Shown: positions 16,674 through 25,358, numbered from the stretch's first letter. The stretch is 64,000 nt of DNA from Phycisphaerae bacterium (GCA_022072405.1 JAJVHX010000018.1:1-64000), one strand, 5' to 3'. The notes: generated from the sequence alone by a model not told the origin. Translations and numbers: made by a program.

Positions 16674-18140
16674 ATGCTGCATGTGGTGCGAGAGTCTGTT
16701 GCCTGGGTGCTGGGCTACCGCGAGGTGCCTTTTGCGGTGCGGGGGAATTTCCGCCGCGAGCTGTTCTACATGGCGGTCTGGGGCGTGGTGTGGGGCGGAC
16801 TGAACGGCCAGTTCTGGAGCTATGTAGCCTTGCGGAAATTTGAAGCCGCACCGCTGCTGGTCAGCGCCATGCACGCCGCCATGGCTTCAGCGTTTCTCTT
16901 CTCCTTCTGGTGGACGGCGTTGGCCCGGCGGGTGGGTAAGCGGCGGGTGATCTACTTTTTCCAACTGGCGACGCTGGTCATCCTCTTCTCGTTTCTGCTC
17001 ACGCCGCTCGCCGACCGCATAACCGGTGAACAAACCCCCGACTGGTTGTGCCGCTGGACTTCACCGAAGTGGCCGCTGACCGCGCTGCTTTTTGCCCTGC
17101 AGATTATCCTGGCCTGGGTGATGATCCAGGGCACCAACACCATCCGCACCATGATCTGGAAAGTGAACTATCCCGATAATTATCGCGGGCGGATTCTCGG
17201 CCGCTTCACCATCTGGCAGATTCTCAGCGGAGCAATCTGGGTGGCACTGATCGGCGCTTATCTGGACGGGACTGGTGATCTCTGGGGCTTGACCATCGAT
17301 TTGCGTTGGCTGGGCGGGGCGGGCGGGGCGCATGCCTACGCACTCATCCTGCCGCTGACCGGTGTGATCGGCCTACTGGGTGCCTGGCTCTATCGGCGGG
17401 TGCGGGTGCGTGATGAAAAGTGGCCCATCGACCAAAGCCCCGATGATCGACTGGGAACGGAATCGCTGGAGCCGACCTTTAACCTGCCCGGCTGGTTTGC
17501 GGTTCGCTGGGGGGTCATCTCTACCGGCTGGCGCGATTCGCTCCACACCCTTCAGAAAGATCGATTGTTTCGTGAGTATCTCTCCTGGCTTTTTATCGGC
17601 GGGTCCGGAGTGTTGCTGGTTGATCCGGTTTTTGTACTGATCCTCAAAAAGGTGTTCAGCATCAGCTATCTGCAAGCCGCCGGGGTCATCACCTTCATCC
17701 CCCAATTATTTCTACTCCTAGCCAGTCCGCTCTGGGCCAAACTCTTCGACCGCTGGCCGATCTTTTATTTCCGCGGCATTCAGGTCGGCGTCTGGACCCT
17801 CTGCCGGATCATGCTGACCATTGCCGTGGTCAGCGAATCGATGACGCTGGTTATCGTCGCCATGGCCATCAAAGGCATCGCCGAGTCGGGTGGTCGTTAC
17901 GCCTGGGACATCGGCCACATGAGTTTTTCCAATTCTGCCAACGACAGTATCTACCTCGGCATACACCAGACGCTCACCGGCATTCGCGGACTGCTTATGC
18001 CTTTCATCGGCGTGCTGCTCTATCAGATCCCCTGGATCGGCTGGCGGGTCATCCCGCTCAGTGCCCTGATGCTGGCCATCTCCACCTACGGCTACTGGCG
18101 ACTCTACCTCACCACCGAAAAGAAACCCACTCCCGCCTGA
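16674..18140 (+). CDS. major facilitator superfamily transporter
   Basis: 488 residues with about 11-12 hydrophobic helices (for example FLFSFWWTALARRVGKRRVIYFF, a loop with RRVGKRR typical of MFS, and LLASPLWAKLFDRWP in the second half). Central cytoplasmic loop around residues 235-290 is hydrophilic. Substrate unknown. A 209-bp segment of its 3' end (17869-18077) recurs at 21434-21642 with 15 differences, the remains of a second copy. Confidence 0.8.
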   Translation: MLHVVRESVAWVLGYREVPFAVRGNFRRELFYMAVWGVVWGGLNGQFWSYVALRKFEAAPLLVSAMHAAMASAFLFSFWWTALARRVGKRRVIYFFQLATLVILFSFLLTPLADRITGEQTPDWLCRWTSPKWPLTALLFALQIILAWVMIQGTNTIRTMIWKVNYPDNYRGRILGRFTIWQILSGAIWVALIGAYLDGTGDLWGLTIDLRWLGGAGGAHAYALILPLTGVIGLLGAWLYRRVRVRDEKWPIDQSPDDRLGTESLEPTFNLPGWFAVRWGVISTGWRDSLHTLQKDRLFREYLSWLFIGGSGVLLVDPVFVLILKKVFSISYLQAAGVITFIPQLFLLLASPLWAKLFDRWPIFYFRGIQVGVWTLCRIMLTIAVVSESMTLVIVAMAIKGIAESGGRYAWDIGHMSFSNSANDSIYLGIHQTLTGIRGLLMPFIGVLLYQIPWIGWRVIPLSALMLAISTYGYWRLYLTTEKKPTPA

Positions 18141-18257
18141 CGGGTGTCCGAAGCCAGCCAGTGGTAAAATGGTTTTCTCGAAATTATTCGCCTAATAAAA
18201 TCGTGTTTTCGCCGTCTATCCGGTTGAACACACCCGACCCCGCTAAGGATCGATCGT

Positions 18258-18758
18258 GTGCAGGACCAAGACCATCAGCCCGAACTGATCCGGCAGGTGC
18301 TGACGCGCTATGAAGCGGCATTGCTGCGCTATGCCAACAGCCTGACCGGCAACCTGGACACCGCCCGCGAAGTGGTGCAGGAGACCTTGTTGCGACTCTG
18401 CGCTGCCGATACGCCGCCGCTCGATGGGCAACTGGCTCCGTGGCTTTTCACCGTCTGTCGCCACCGGGCCCTGGATGTTCGACGGAAGGAAACGCGCATG
18501 ACGATTATCGACTCACCTTGCGAAATCAGCATCAGCCAGCTTCCTGAACCCGTCGCCCACATCGAGCAGCATGAAGAGAGCAGCCGCATGCTCTCTGCTC
18601 TCGCATTGCTACCGGACAATCTGCAGGAAGTGGTCCGCCTGCGCTTCCAGGGCGGGTTGAGCTACAAGGAGATCGCCCAGGTAACCGAGCAGAGCATCAG
18701 CAACGTCGGCTACCTGATGCATACGGCGATTCGAAAATTACGCGACGCGCTGTTGTAG
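18258..18758 (+). CDS. ECF-type RNA polymerase sigma factor
   Basis: 166 residues. Region 2 (YEAALLRYANSLTGNLDTAREVVQETLLRL...LAPWLFTVCRHRALDVRRKE) and region 4 (LLPDNLQEVVRLRFQGGLSYKEIAQVTEQSISNVGYLMHTAIRKLRDAL) are complete and adjacent, as in sigma-70 group 4 factors. GTG start at 18258. The next gene (18999) begins with an anti-sigma-like helical region, so the pair probably forms a sigma/anti-sigma module although about 240 bp with a palindromic repeat separates them. Confidence 0.9.
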   Translation: MQDQDHQPELIRQVLTRYEAALLRYANSLTGNLDTAREVVQETLLRLCAADTPPLDGQLAPWLFTVCRHRALDVRRKETRMTIIDSPCEISISQLPEPVAHIEQHEESSRMLSALALLPDNLQEVVRLRFQGGLSYKEIAQVTEQSISNVGYLMHTAIRKLRDALL

Positions 18759-18792
18759 TGGTAGATCTCTGTGTCGACCGAATATCGGATAA

Positions 18793-18868
18793 GTGTGCCA
18801 CGGCTCTATGAGCCGTGTTGAATTAGATGAATACCGCATCATGCACGGCTCGCAGAGCCGTGGCACAC
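18793..18868. repeat. family B inverted repeat, copy 1
   Basis: Perfect 15-bp outer arms GTGTGCCACGGCTCT (18793-18807) and AGAGCCGTGGCACAC (18854-18868). Each arm also forms its own small hairpin (GGCTC..GAGCC). It lies between the sigma gene and its presumed anti-sigma gene. Confidence 0.85.
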
Positions 18869-18998
18869 AACCCGTAGTCAGCCCGAATATAAAGAACGGC
18901 AACGGGAGCCATGCCCGCAACTCGGTACTCCGAAAGGGTGGGCATGTGAATTCGAATGAAGCATGCCAATGCCAAGACAAAGAAAATAAGGTGCAACC

Positions 18999-21401
18999 AT
19001 GATAAACATCCATCATGACGACCCACAACTGACTGCATATGTGCTGAATGAACTCGAACCAGGCGAGCGCACCGAACTCGAGAACGCCATCGCTCACTCC
19101 CCCGAACTGCAGCAGGCGGTAGCAGAGATCCGCACCACTATCAAAGCCCTGCAAGAGGAATTCATCTCCGAACCCCCACTCAGCCTCACCACTGAACAAA
19201 AACAGAATCTGCAGAAACCCGCTGTAAAATCCCAGAATTCAAAATCCCTTCTCATGAAACTTTATCCGTATGTTCTTCCACTGGCCGCTTGTCTGGCTCT
19301 AGGAATGGGTCTCTGGTCTCTGCTTCCTTCCAAGGTTCAACATTGGGTACTGGCCCAACGAACCGCAATTGATACGCCTCACGATCTCACCACGGCGCGT
19401 GCAGACGATCAACCTAGCTTTGGATTGCAAATACCATTCGGTGACGATGGTAAGTTAGGGACCCCGCTGAATGATTCAGGCACTCAGGTCAGTTCACTAC
19501 AAACGGGTGATTCTGCCAACGGCTTATCAAGTCAGGATACATTAGATGAAGCCATCGATTTCTCGATTAATTCGGATTCGTTTATCGGCACGGCAAGAGA
19601 TGATCCATTTATGGCTCCGCTTTTTGTGCCGCGAAGTGATGATGAAATATCTGACACTCGTGCCTACTCGGCAACCGGCAAACTCGGTGATGACACTTTA
19701 AACAATATTCAGACGCTCACGCGCATAGAAACCTTTAATTTTACTCCCTTTAATATTGCAGAGGTACTGATTTTGCCTTCAATAAAAAGTGATTTAATCG
19801 AACACAATTTGGTATGTAAAGCCAATTATTCACATTCAGAAGACATCCGGGAAATATTGAGCGAGTTTGACTCCGATGGTGATGGCGTATTGGATGGTCT
19901 CCAGGGCATAGGATTTCATAATGGTTTAGTAAACACCAACTCAACTGACTGGTGGATGGCGGATTATCTTCTCAATACCGAAGCCTATTCCTCGATTACA
20001 GAAAATTTCTTTCGGCTGGTGATGCAGGAGCCGCTCTCGACTTTTTCGATTGATGTGGATACCGCCAGTTATGCCAACGTGCGGCGCTTCCTGCTGACAC
20101 AAAACCAGTTGCCGCCGCCCGACGCAGTACGTATCGAGGAGCTGATCAACTACTTTGATTATGACTACCCGACGCCGCCTGAAGATCAGCCCTTCAGCGT
20201 CAATGTGGAGGTAGCGGGTTGTCCGTGGCAGCCGCACCATCGACTGGCCCGCATCGGCCTGAAAGGCTGGGAAATCTCCAACGACGAGCGCCCCGCCGCC
20301 AACCTGGTCTTCCTGCTCGATGTCTCCGGTTCGATGGCTACCGATAACAAGCTGCCCCTGGTCAAACAGGCGCTCACCCTGCTTACTCACCAGCTCCGCC
20401 GTGATGACGTGGTCTCCATCGTGGTCTACGCCGGTGCATCCGGGCTGGTCCTGCCGGCCACCGGCGGCGGGAATGCTCCGGCCATCCTTCGAGCGCTTGA
20501 TCAACTGCAGGCCGGCGGCAGCACCAACGGCGGCGAGGGGTTGCAGTTGGCCTACAATATCGCCGCAGAAAATATTATCACCGGCGGCATCAATCGCGTC
20601 ATTCTGGCCACCGACGGCGATTTCAACGTCGGCCTCACCAGTGAGGGCGACCTGGTTCGACTCATCGAAGAACGGGCCCAGGATGGTGTTTTCCTGACGG
20701 TGCTCGGTTTCGGTATGGGCAACTTGAAAGATGCGACCATGGAGAAGCTAGCCGACAAGGGCAACGGCAACTATGCTTACATCGACACGATACTCGAAGC
20801 CCAGAAAGTACTGGTCGAGCAGCTCAGCGGAACGCTGGTCACCATCGCCAAGGATGTCAAAATTCAGATCGAGTTCAACCCCGCCCAGGTCAGTGCCTAT
20901 CGCCTGATCGGCTACGAAAACCGCATGCTGCAGAACCAGGATTTCAATGATGACAAAAAAGACGCCGGTGAAATCGGCGCCGGCCATACCGTCACCGCTC
21001 TCTATGAACTGGTTCCCACCGGCGAAAAAACCGACGTCCCGACTGTCGATCCGCTCAAGTATCAGACGCCCGCCACTCTTCCGGATGCCGCCAGCAGCGA
21101 ATTACTCACTATCAAGCTGCGCTACAAGCAGCCCGACGGCGACACCAGTCAGCTCATTGAATTACCGGTAACCGATAGCGGGGAGTCCTTCGCGGATGCG
21201 TCGGATGATTTCGCCTTCCAAAGCGCCGTGGCTGCTTTCGGAATGCTGCTGCGCCACTCCAGCTTTGTCGGCGACTTCAGTTACGACGCCGTGCTGGAAA
21301 TCGCCGGAAGTACGCTGGGCGAAGATGCGAGCGGCTACCGCGCGGAGTTCCTCGACCTGGTCTCCCGCGCCCGCGATTTAGAGAATCAACTTCAGAAGTA
21401 A
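18999..21401 (+). CDS. membrane anti-sigma-like protein with von Willebrand A domain (YfbK type)
   Basis: 800 residues in three parts. Residues 1-60 (DDPQLTAYVLNELEPGERTELENAI) resemble the helical N-terminus of ECF anti-sigma factors. A transmembrane helix lies at about 88-107. After a low-complexity periplasmic linker with a calcium-loop-like DSDGDGVLDG (about residue 290), the YfbK region begins (FSIDVDTASYANVRRFL), with a von Willebrand A domain whose MIDAS DVSGSM is near residue 441, and a C-terminal YfbK-specific region. It likely senses an extracytoplasmic signal and holds the upstream sigma factor; no protease cleavage site is evident. Linker DNA (19400-19960) looks more AT-rich than its surroundings. 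Confidence 0.82.
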   Translation: MINIHHDDPQLTAYVLNELEPGERTELENAIAHSPELQQAVAEIRTTIKALQEEFISEPPLSLTTEQKQNLQKPAVKSQNSKSLLMKLYPYVLPLAACLALGMGLWSLLPSKVQHWVLAQRTAIDTPHDLTTARADDQPSFGLQIPFGDDGKLGTPLNDSGTQVSSLQTGDSANGLSSQDTLDEAIDFSINSDSFIGTARDDPFMAPLFVPRSDDEISDTRAYSATGKLGDDTLNNIQTLTRIETFNFTPFNIAEVLILPSIKSDLIEHNLVCKANYSHSEDIREILSEFDSDGDGVLDGLQGIGFHNGLVNTNSTDWWMADYLLNTEAYSSITENFFRLVMQEPLSTFSIDVDTASYANVRRFLLTQNQLPPPDAVRIEELINYFDYDYPTPPEDQPFSVNVEVAGCPWQPHHRLARIGLKGWEISNDERPAANLVFLLDVSGSMATDNKLPLVKQALTLLTHQLRRDDVVSIVVYAGASGLVLPATGGGNAPAILRALDQLQAGGSTNGGEGLQLAYNIAAENIITGGINRVILATDGDFNVGLTSEGDLVRLIEERAQDGVFLTVLGFGMGNLKDATMEKLADKGNGNYAYIDTILEAQKVLVEQLSGTLVTIAKDVKIQIEFNPAQVSAYRLIGYENRMLQNQDFNDDKKDAGEIGAGHTVTALYELVPTGEKTDVPTVDPLKYQTPATLPDAASSELLTIKLRYKQPDGDTSQLIELPVTDSGESFADASDDFAFQSAVAAFGMLLRHSSFVGDFSYDAVLEIAGSTLGEDASGYRAEFLDLVSRARDLENQLQK

Positions 21402-21410
21402 GCCTTTTTA

Positions 21411-21433
21411 TAACTCGCGCAACCAGCGGGCCG
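21411..21433 (-). pseudogene. remnant of a leucyl aminopeptidase 3' end
   Basis: On the minus strand GGCCCGCTGGTTGCGCGAG then TTATAA reads ARWLREL-stop, the same last residues as the intact aminopeptidase at 22976. Eighteen of twenty bases match over the core. It directly abuts the MFS fragment, forming a rearrangement scar. Confidence 0.55.
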
Positions 21434-21642
21434 TCAAAGGCATCGCCGAGTCGGGTGGTCGTTACGCCTGGGACATCGGCCACATGAGTTTTTCCAATTC
21501 TGCCAAAGACAGTATCTACCTCAGCATTCACCAGACGCTCACCGGCATTCGTGGCCTGATCATGCCCTTTATCGGTGTGCTGCTCTATCAGATCCCCTGG
21601 ATCGGCTGGCGGGTCATCGCGCTCAACGCCCTCATGCTGGCC
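21434..21642 (+). pseudogene. 3' fragment of a duplicated MFS transporter
   Basis: 209 bp colinear without gaps to 17869-18077 of the intact transporter, 15 mismatches (about 93% identical). Most changes are synonymous; the frame stays open (GIAESGGRYAWDIGHMSFSN...) until it diverges after GCTGGCC and stops soon after. No start codon context or 5' part remains. This is the relic of a second, once-functional copy. Confidence 0.85.
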
Positions 21643-21833
21643 AGCTTTGTCGATTGTTCGCTTAACCGTTAGAAAGTGTGTGAGTAGGTTTCCGTTGAGG
21701 CCTGGGAAGGGAATGAGCCTGTATCGGCCAATTTCCTCGCGCCGGCTACTCAGCTAAGGTTCAGCGATCGGTGGACGAGTATATATAATCATCATGGCGA
21801 CAGCGACCCGACGCAGAGCAGAACCGGAGCAGG

Positions 21834-22001
21834 GGCTGTTGAACGGTTGACCAAAGGCTGGTCAACGACTGACCAAAGGCTGGTGAACGGTTGACCAGCG
21901 GCTGGCCAACGATTGACCAAAGGCTGGTGAACGGTTGACCAGCGGCTGGTCAACGACTGACCAAAGGCTGGCGTGAGGTTGACCAACCGCTGGTCGGTGA
22001 A
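21834..22001. repeat. 22-bp palindromic tandem array, seven units
   Basis: TGACC starts recur at 21848, 21870, 21892, 21914, 21936, 21958 and 21980, exactly 22 bp apart, preceded by a half unit. Consensus TGACCAAAGGCTGGTSAACG plus two bases. The fully symmetric version at 21934-21954 has 10-bp arms GTTGACCAGC and GCTGGTCAAC around one base. No spacers, so not CRISPR. Confidence 0.93.
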
Positions 22002-22370
22002 CCACCGCTTGCGGACTTCGTCAACAGCGGTGCCGGGACGACGATCCCTATTCCCACAACGCGCCACCTTACTCCGTTGCGTTATGATCCAGCTCATGAT
22101 TCCTCGACGATAACTGGACCCAGAAACGCTTTTCACACACGCTCTTAGATATAATTTTCGCTATTAATGACCAAAGGTACACGTCTTATATACTGCATAT
22201 CTGATATTAATTTACTCTAATCGTTGATTTACTTTGGCGGATACAGGTTCCGATTCCTGCTTAGTGTTTCGTTAGGCATTCGGGCGGCAAGCTGAAAAGC
22301 CAACAGGGGACTACGGGGATATTCACTCGATAACTTGGCTAAAGACCCATAAACAGCAGTAAAGCTTTAG

Positions 22371-22392
22371 GGATACTGCGTGTGCAGTATCC
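22371..22392 (+). promoter_or_regulatory. hairpin in the leader of the secreted-protein gene
   Basis: GGATACTGC-GTGT-GCAGTATCC, a perfect 9-bp stem with a 4-base loop, about 40 bp before the ATG at 22433. It is not followed by a T run, so more likely a leader or stability structure than a terminator. Confidence 0.5.
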
Positions 22393-22432
22393 AGAGTTTT
22401 GTCTCTCATTTATATCAAGGAGTGAATGGAAA

Positions 22433-22840
22433 ATGAGCATGTTAACGAAATCAGTCTTCAGTCGTTCTGGTCGGATACTGTTGATTAGTGCATTGTGTCT
22501 GGGGAGCTGGTCAGCCATGGTTACCGCTCAAGATCGGCCGGATTTACCGGGCGAATGCTATAAAGGAACCATCGGCAGCGTTACTTATAATGGCGAAGGT
22601 ATGGCGACTGGATTTTCTGTCTATGGCGACGATGGTTCGTCGACGCCTTTTACGGTAGGAGTTCCATCTGCCGGACTAACTACAGTTCTGCTCAATGCAC
22701 AAAACAATAAAAATCCAGTACTGGTTTGTGATGATAATGATGATGGTGTCTTGGACCCCACCGACTCCATTACGGTCTATCGACCGCTGGTGCATGCTTC
22801 GACGCACGAACCGATCCAGGGAAGCAAGTTCGACAAGTAA
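22433..22840 (+). CDS. small secreted protein with calcium-loop-like motif
   Basis: 135 residues from ATG 22433 (AAGGAG about 10 bp upstream). A signal peptide (ILLISALCLGSWSAMVTA, cleavage before QDRPD) precedes a mature domain of about 100 residues: GTIGSVTYNGEGMATGFSVYGD, then DDNDDGVLDPTDS, which has Asp spacing like an EF-hand/dockerin loop. No family recognised. Single gene followed by a terminator; an array of 22-bp palindromes lies upstream. Confidence 0.7.
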   Translation: MSMLTKSVFSRSGRILLISALCLGSWSAMVTAQDRPDLPGECYKGTIGSVTYNGEGMATGFSVYGDDGSSTPFTVGVPSAGLTTVLLNAQNNKNPVLVCDDNDDGVLDPTDSITVYRPLVHASTHEPIQGSKFDK

Positions 22841-22901
22841 GATTTATCCGTCCAACTGTTACAAGGTGCATTATTTGATGCACCTATTCAGTTGATGATA
22901 T

Positions 22902-22934
22902 GGTGCGAGTAGCGATTCTCGCACCCGTTTTTTT
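22902..22934 (+). terminator. rho-independent terminator
   Basis: GGTGCGAG-TAGCGATT-CTCGCACC then CG and seven T residues. A smaller hairpin (GGTGCAT..ATGCACC) lies just before it at about 22865. It ends the secreted-protein transcript. Confidence 0.88.
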
Positions 22935-22975
22935 CCCCAATCAATTGCTGTACTCTAGTAAGCCTTGTGCCTTAC

Positions 22976-24454
22976 TCATAGTTCGCGCAGCCAGCGGGCC
23001 AGCAGGAGCGGGCCGAAGCCGTGTCCGAGTCCGGCGGGGGCATAGGGAAAACCGGGACGGACTTTCATCTTGCCGGCCATGTCGATATGTGCCCACCGGG
23101 ATTTTTCGGGCACAAAGCGTTTCAGGAAGAGTGCGGCGGTGATTGCCCCACCCCAGCGGTCGCCGGCGTTCTTGATATCCGCCACATTGCTCTTGATCTT
23201 GTCGTTGTACTTATCCCACAGCGGCATCCGCCAGAGCAATTCGCCAGCCGGTTCTGCATGCTGCAGAATACCATTGGCCAGTGCATCATCATTGCTGAAC
23301 AGAGCGCTGGCTTCATCACCGAGCGCCACCACGGCAGCACCGGTGAGCGTGGCCATATCAACAATGTGCGACGGTTTGAACCGCGCCGCATAAGCCAGCG
23401 CATCCGCCAGCACCAGCCGCCCCTCCGCATCGGTATTGTCGATCTCCACACTGATCCCGCCCAGTCCCACAAACACATCGCCGGCCACAAACGCATTTCC
23501 GCCGATGCGATTGTCGGTGCTGGGCACCAGGCAGATGAGATTCTTCTTCACCTTCAACTCCACTGCCGCAAAGAACGTGGCCAGCACCCCGATGGCTCCG
23601 CCTTTGTCCATGTGCATGTCTTTCATGCTGTCGCCGGGTTTGAGGTTGTAACCGCCGGTGTCATAGGTCAGTCCCTTGCCGATCAGGCAGATCGGTGCGT
23701 CGCCTTTGCGGCCGCCGGAATAATGCAACTCAATAAAGCGCGGTGGCTCGCTGCTGCCCTGATTCACCGCCAGCAGCAGGCCCATCTTCAGCTTTTCAAT
23801 CTCCCGCCGGCCAAGAATGGCGCAACGCACGCCGCGGAACTGCGCAGCGGCGCGGCGGGCCGCCTCAGCCAGGCGCGTGGCGGTGATATGGCTCTGCGAC
23901 TGATTGAGCAGATCCCGGCCCCAGTTGGTCCACTTCGCCATGGTCAACCCAGCCGCGAAACGCTGCCGATCCAACGCCCGCACCTTATCGAGCGCGACCA
24001 TCCAGCGTGCGGGCGTAAACGGCAGGGCGTCTTTTTCGGTGCCTTTGGCTTTGAAGCGGTTGAAGGTATAACTACCCAGCACCGCCCCTTCCGCCAATGC
24101 TTCCACCAGATGTTCCGTGGGAATCGTTTCAGCCTGCAATCCTGCGGCGATGAACAAGACATTCGCCGGCTGGGCAGACTGCAAGGCGCCGTGGGTGATC
24201 GATTTGGCGATCAGCACCCGGACACCTTCAGCGCTTAGCTCTTTCCTGCTCCCCGCGCCGACCAGTAAGATCGGCTGGCCACTTGAAGCAGTCACCGCTG
24301 CCGCCTGCCCCTTCTTGCCCGAAAAACCCCACGCCTTGGCAGTCTTCTCCACATCGTATTTGCGTAACAGAATCTGATCGCCTTCAAAAACCGGCAACAC
24401 CCAGAATTTCGCCTTTCCCTTCGCACCGGCCAACGCTTCCAAGCTCACCAGCAT
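22976..24454 (-). CDS. pepA: leucyl aminopeptidase (M17)
   Basis: 492 residues. C-terminal catalytic domain with the metal and active-site motifs GKGLTYDTGGYNLKP, MKDMHMDKGGA and the family signature NTDAEGRLVLADAL, plus ATLTGAAVVALG. N-terminal macro-like domain is present but divergent. Cytoplasmic dimetal aminopeptidase (hexamer in the family). Ends GPLLLARWLREL, a tail duplicated as a scrap at 21411. Confidence 0.93.
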   Translation of the reverse strand: MLVSLEALAGAKGKAKFWVLPVFEGDQILLRKYDVEKTAKAWGFSGKKGQAAAVTASSGQPILLVGAGSRKELSAEGVRVLIAKSITHGALQSAQPANVLFIAAGLQAETIPTEHLVEALAEGAVLGSYTFNRFKAKGTEKDALPFTPARWMVALDKVRALDRQRFAAGLTMAKWTNWGRDLLNQSQSHITATRLAEAARRAAAQFRGVRCAILGRREIEKLKMGLLLAVNQGSSEPPRFIELHYSGGRKGDAPICLIGKGLTYDTGGYNLKPGDSMKDMHMDKGGAIGVLATFFAAVELKVKKNLICLVPSTDNRIGGNAFVAGDVFVGLGGISVEIDNTDAEGRLVLADALAYAARFKPSHIVDMATLTGAAVVALGDEASALFSNDDALANGILQHAEPAGELLWRMPLWDKYNDKIKSNVADIKNAGDRWGGAITAALFLKRFVPEKSRWAHIDMAGKMKVRPGFPYAPAGLGHGFGPLLLARWLREL

Positions 24455-24482
24455 GATGTACCCGCCTTCTGATAAAATATGT

Positions 24483-24562
24483 TAGAACCGGTTTCAGAAT
24501 TCAACGATCCGCGGGCTTTAGCCTGCGCGATGCCCGTATTTTCAATTATGAAACCGGTTCTA
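24483..24562. mobile_element. nested family A element, copy 6, with perfect terminal repeats
   Basis: 80 bp. Outer arms TAGAACCGGTTTCA (24483-24496) and TGAAACCGGTTCTA (24549-24562) are perfect inverted repeats. The centre is the family A core GATCCGCGGGC-TTTA-GCCTGCGCGA. No coding capacity and no clear target duplication. A MITE-like, non-autonomous structure. Confidence 0.75.
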
Positions 24563-24605
24563 GACTCGAATCCTGTGATCTTCAAATCCTCCACCCTTTT
24601 CATCA

Positions 24606-25358
24606 TTAAGCCAATTGCCATTGTATCTGCTGTTGGCCGGCTCGGGCCAGAATCAGATTATAAACCTGCGACGCTCCGGCGGCCTTCAGCACCCGGGCGA
24701 CTTCCTGCAGCGTGGCTCCGCTGGTCATCACATCATCCACCACCGCCACTGTACCCCCCGCGACCCGGGCTCCTCGGCGCAGCATGAAAGCACCGCGCAC
24801 GTTCTCCAGTCGCTGCTGCAGATTCAATCCAATCTGCGAGCGTTGCCAGCGGATTCTCTGCAACAGCGGCCATACCGGCCGACCCACCCGCCGGCCCACA
24901 TCCCGAGCGAGCGCTTCGGCGAGGTAAGGTTTCAGCATCAGCCGCCTTTGCCAATGGGGCGGAACCGGAACCAGTGCATCCACCGCCGGCCACCACGACT
25001 CCTGCATTACCCGCCGAGCCAGCAATTCCGCACAATATTGATCGAGATATTCCGCACCATGAAATTTATAAAGCCGGATCAGCGACTGCCAACCACGATC
25101 ATAGCCGGCCACCCGGCAGCTGCCCTCGAAGTGATAAACTCGATCGCGACAATTACCACACCGTCCGTCGGGTGACAATCCCGGGCCGCTCATCGCTGCA
25201 CAACGCGGACAGAACGGCTCGGCTCGCTGCAGATCCAACTGTCCGCAGCAGGTCAGACAGAGCGGCCCCGCCTCCAGGTGTTCATCCAGACAGAGTGCGC
25301 AACATCCCGGAAAAAGGAGATGCTTCAAACCGCTCCAGCATTGCCGCAAGGTCACCAT
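24606..25358 (-). CDS. comF: ComF-family phosphoribosyltransferase-like protein
   Basis: 250 residues. N-terminal zinc-finger-like cysteines (CCALCLDEHLEAGPLCLTCC, later CPRC and CGNC), then the PRTase domain with DALVPVPPHWQRR and the PRPP-binding loop VAVVDDVMTSGAT. ComF/GntX proteins are linked to DNA uptake and recombination; the exact reaction is unclear. Length fits the family. Stands alone between the aminopeptidase and efflux genes. Confidence 0.9.
   Translation of the reverse strand: MVTLRQCWSGLKHLLFPGCCALCLDEHLEAGPLCLTCCGQLDLQRAEPFCPRCAAMSGPGLSPDGRCGNCRDRVYHFEGSCRVAGYDRGWQSLIRLYKFHGAEYLDQYCAELLARRVMQESWWPAVDALVPVPPHWQRRLMLKPYLAEALARDVGRRVGRPVWPLLQRIRWQRSQIGLNLQQRLENVRGAFMLRRGARVAGGTVAVVDDVMTSGATLQEVARVLKAAGASQVYNLILARAGQQQIQWQLA

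Larger units (their letters stand above)
21643..22432. other. long noncoding region with tandem array and AT-rich leader
   Basis: About 790 bp without a credible gene. It holds the 22-bp palindromic array (21834-22001), an isolated TGACCAAAGG at 22168, an AT-rich stretch (22140-22230) likely containing the promoter of the gene at 22433, and a hairpin at 22371. ORFs here are spurious. Confidence 0.7.

Noticed and set aside
21834-22001. CRISPR array
   Set aside because: Units are directly adjacent with no spacers, and no cas genes are nearby.
21792-22136. Minus-strand ORF of 114 codons across the 22-bp array
   Set aside because: The array period is 22, so units are read in shifting frames; the product has no start site support and only reflects repeat DNA.
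22260-22370. c-di-GMP or cobalamin riboswitch
   Set aside because: Conserved cores of those classes (for example ACGCAAAGCC) are absent.
24607-25180. Plus-strand ORFs opposite comF
   Set aside because: His/Pro/Ser-rich shadows of comF codons on the opposite strand.
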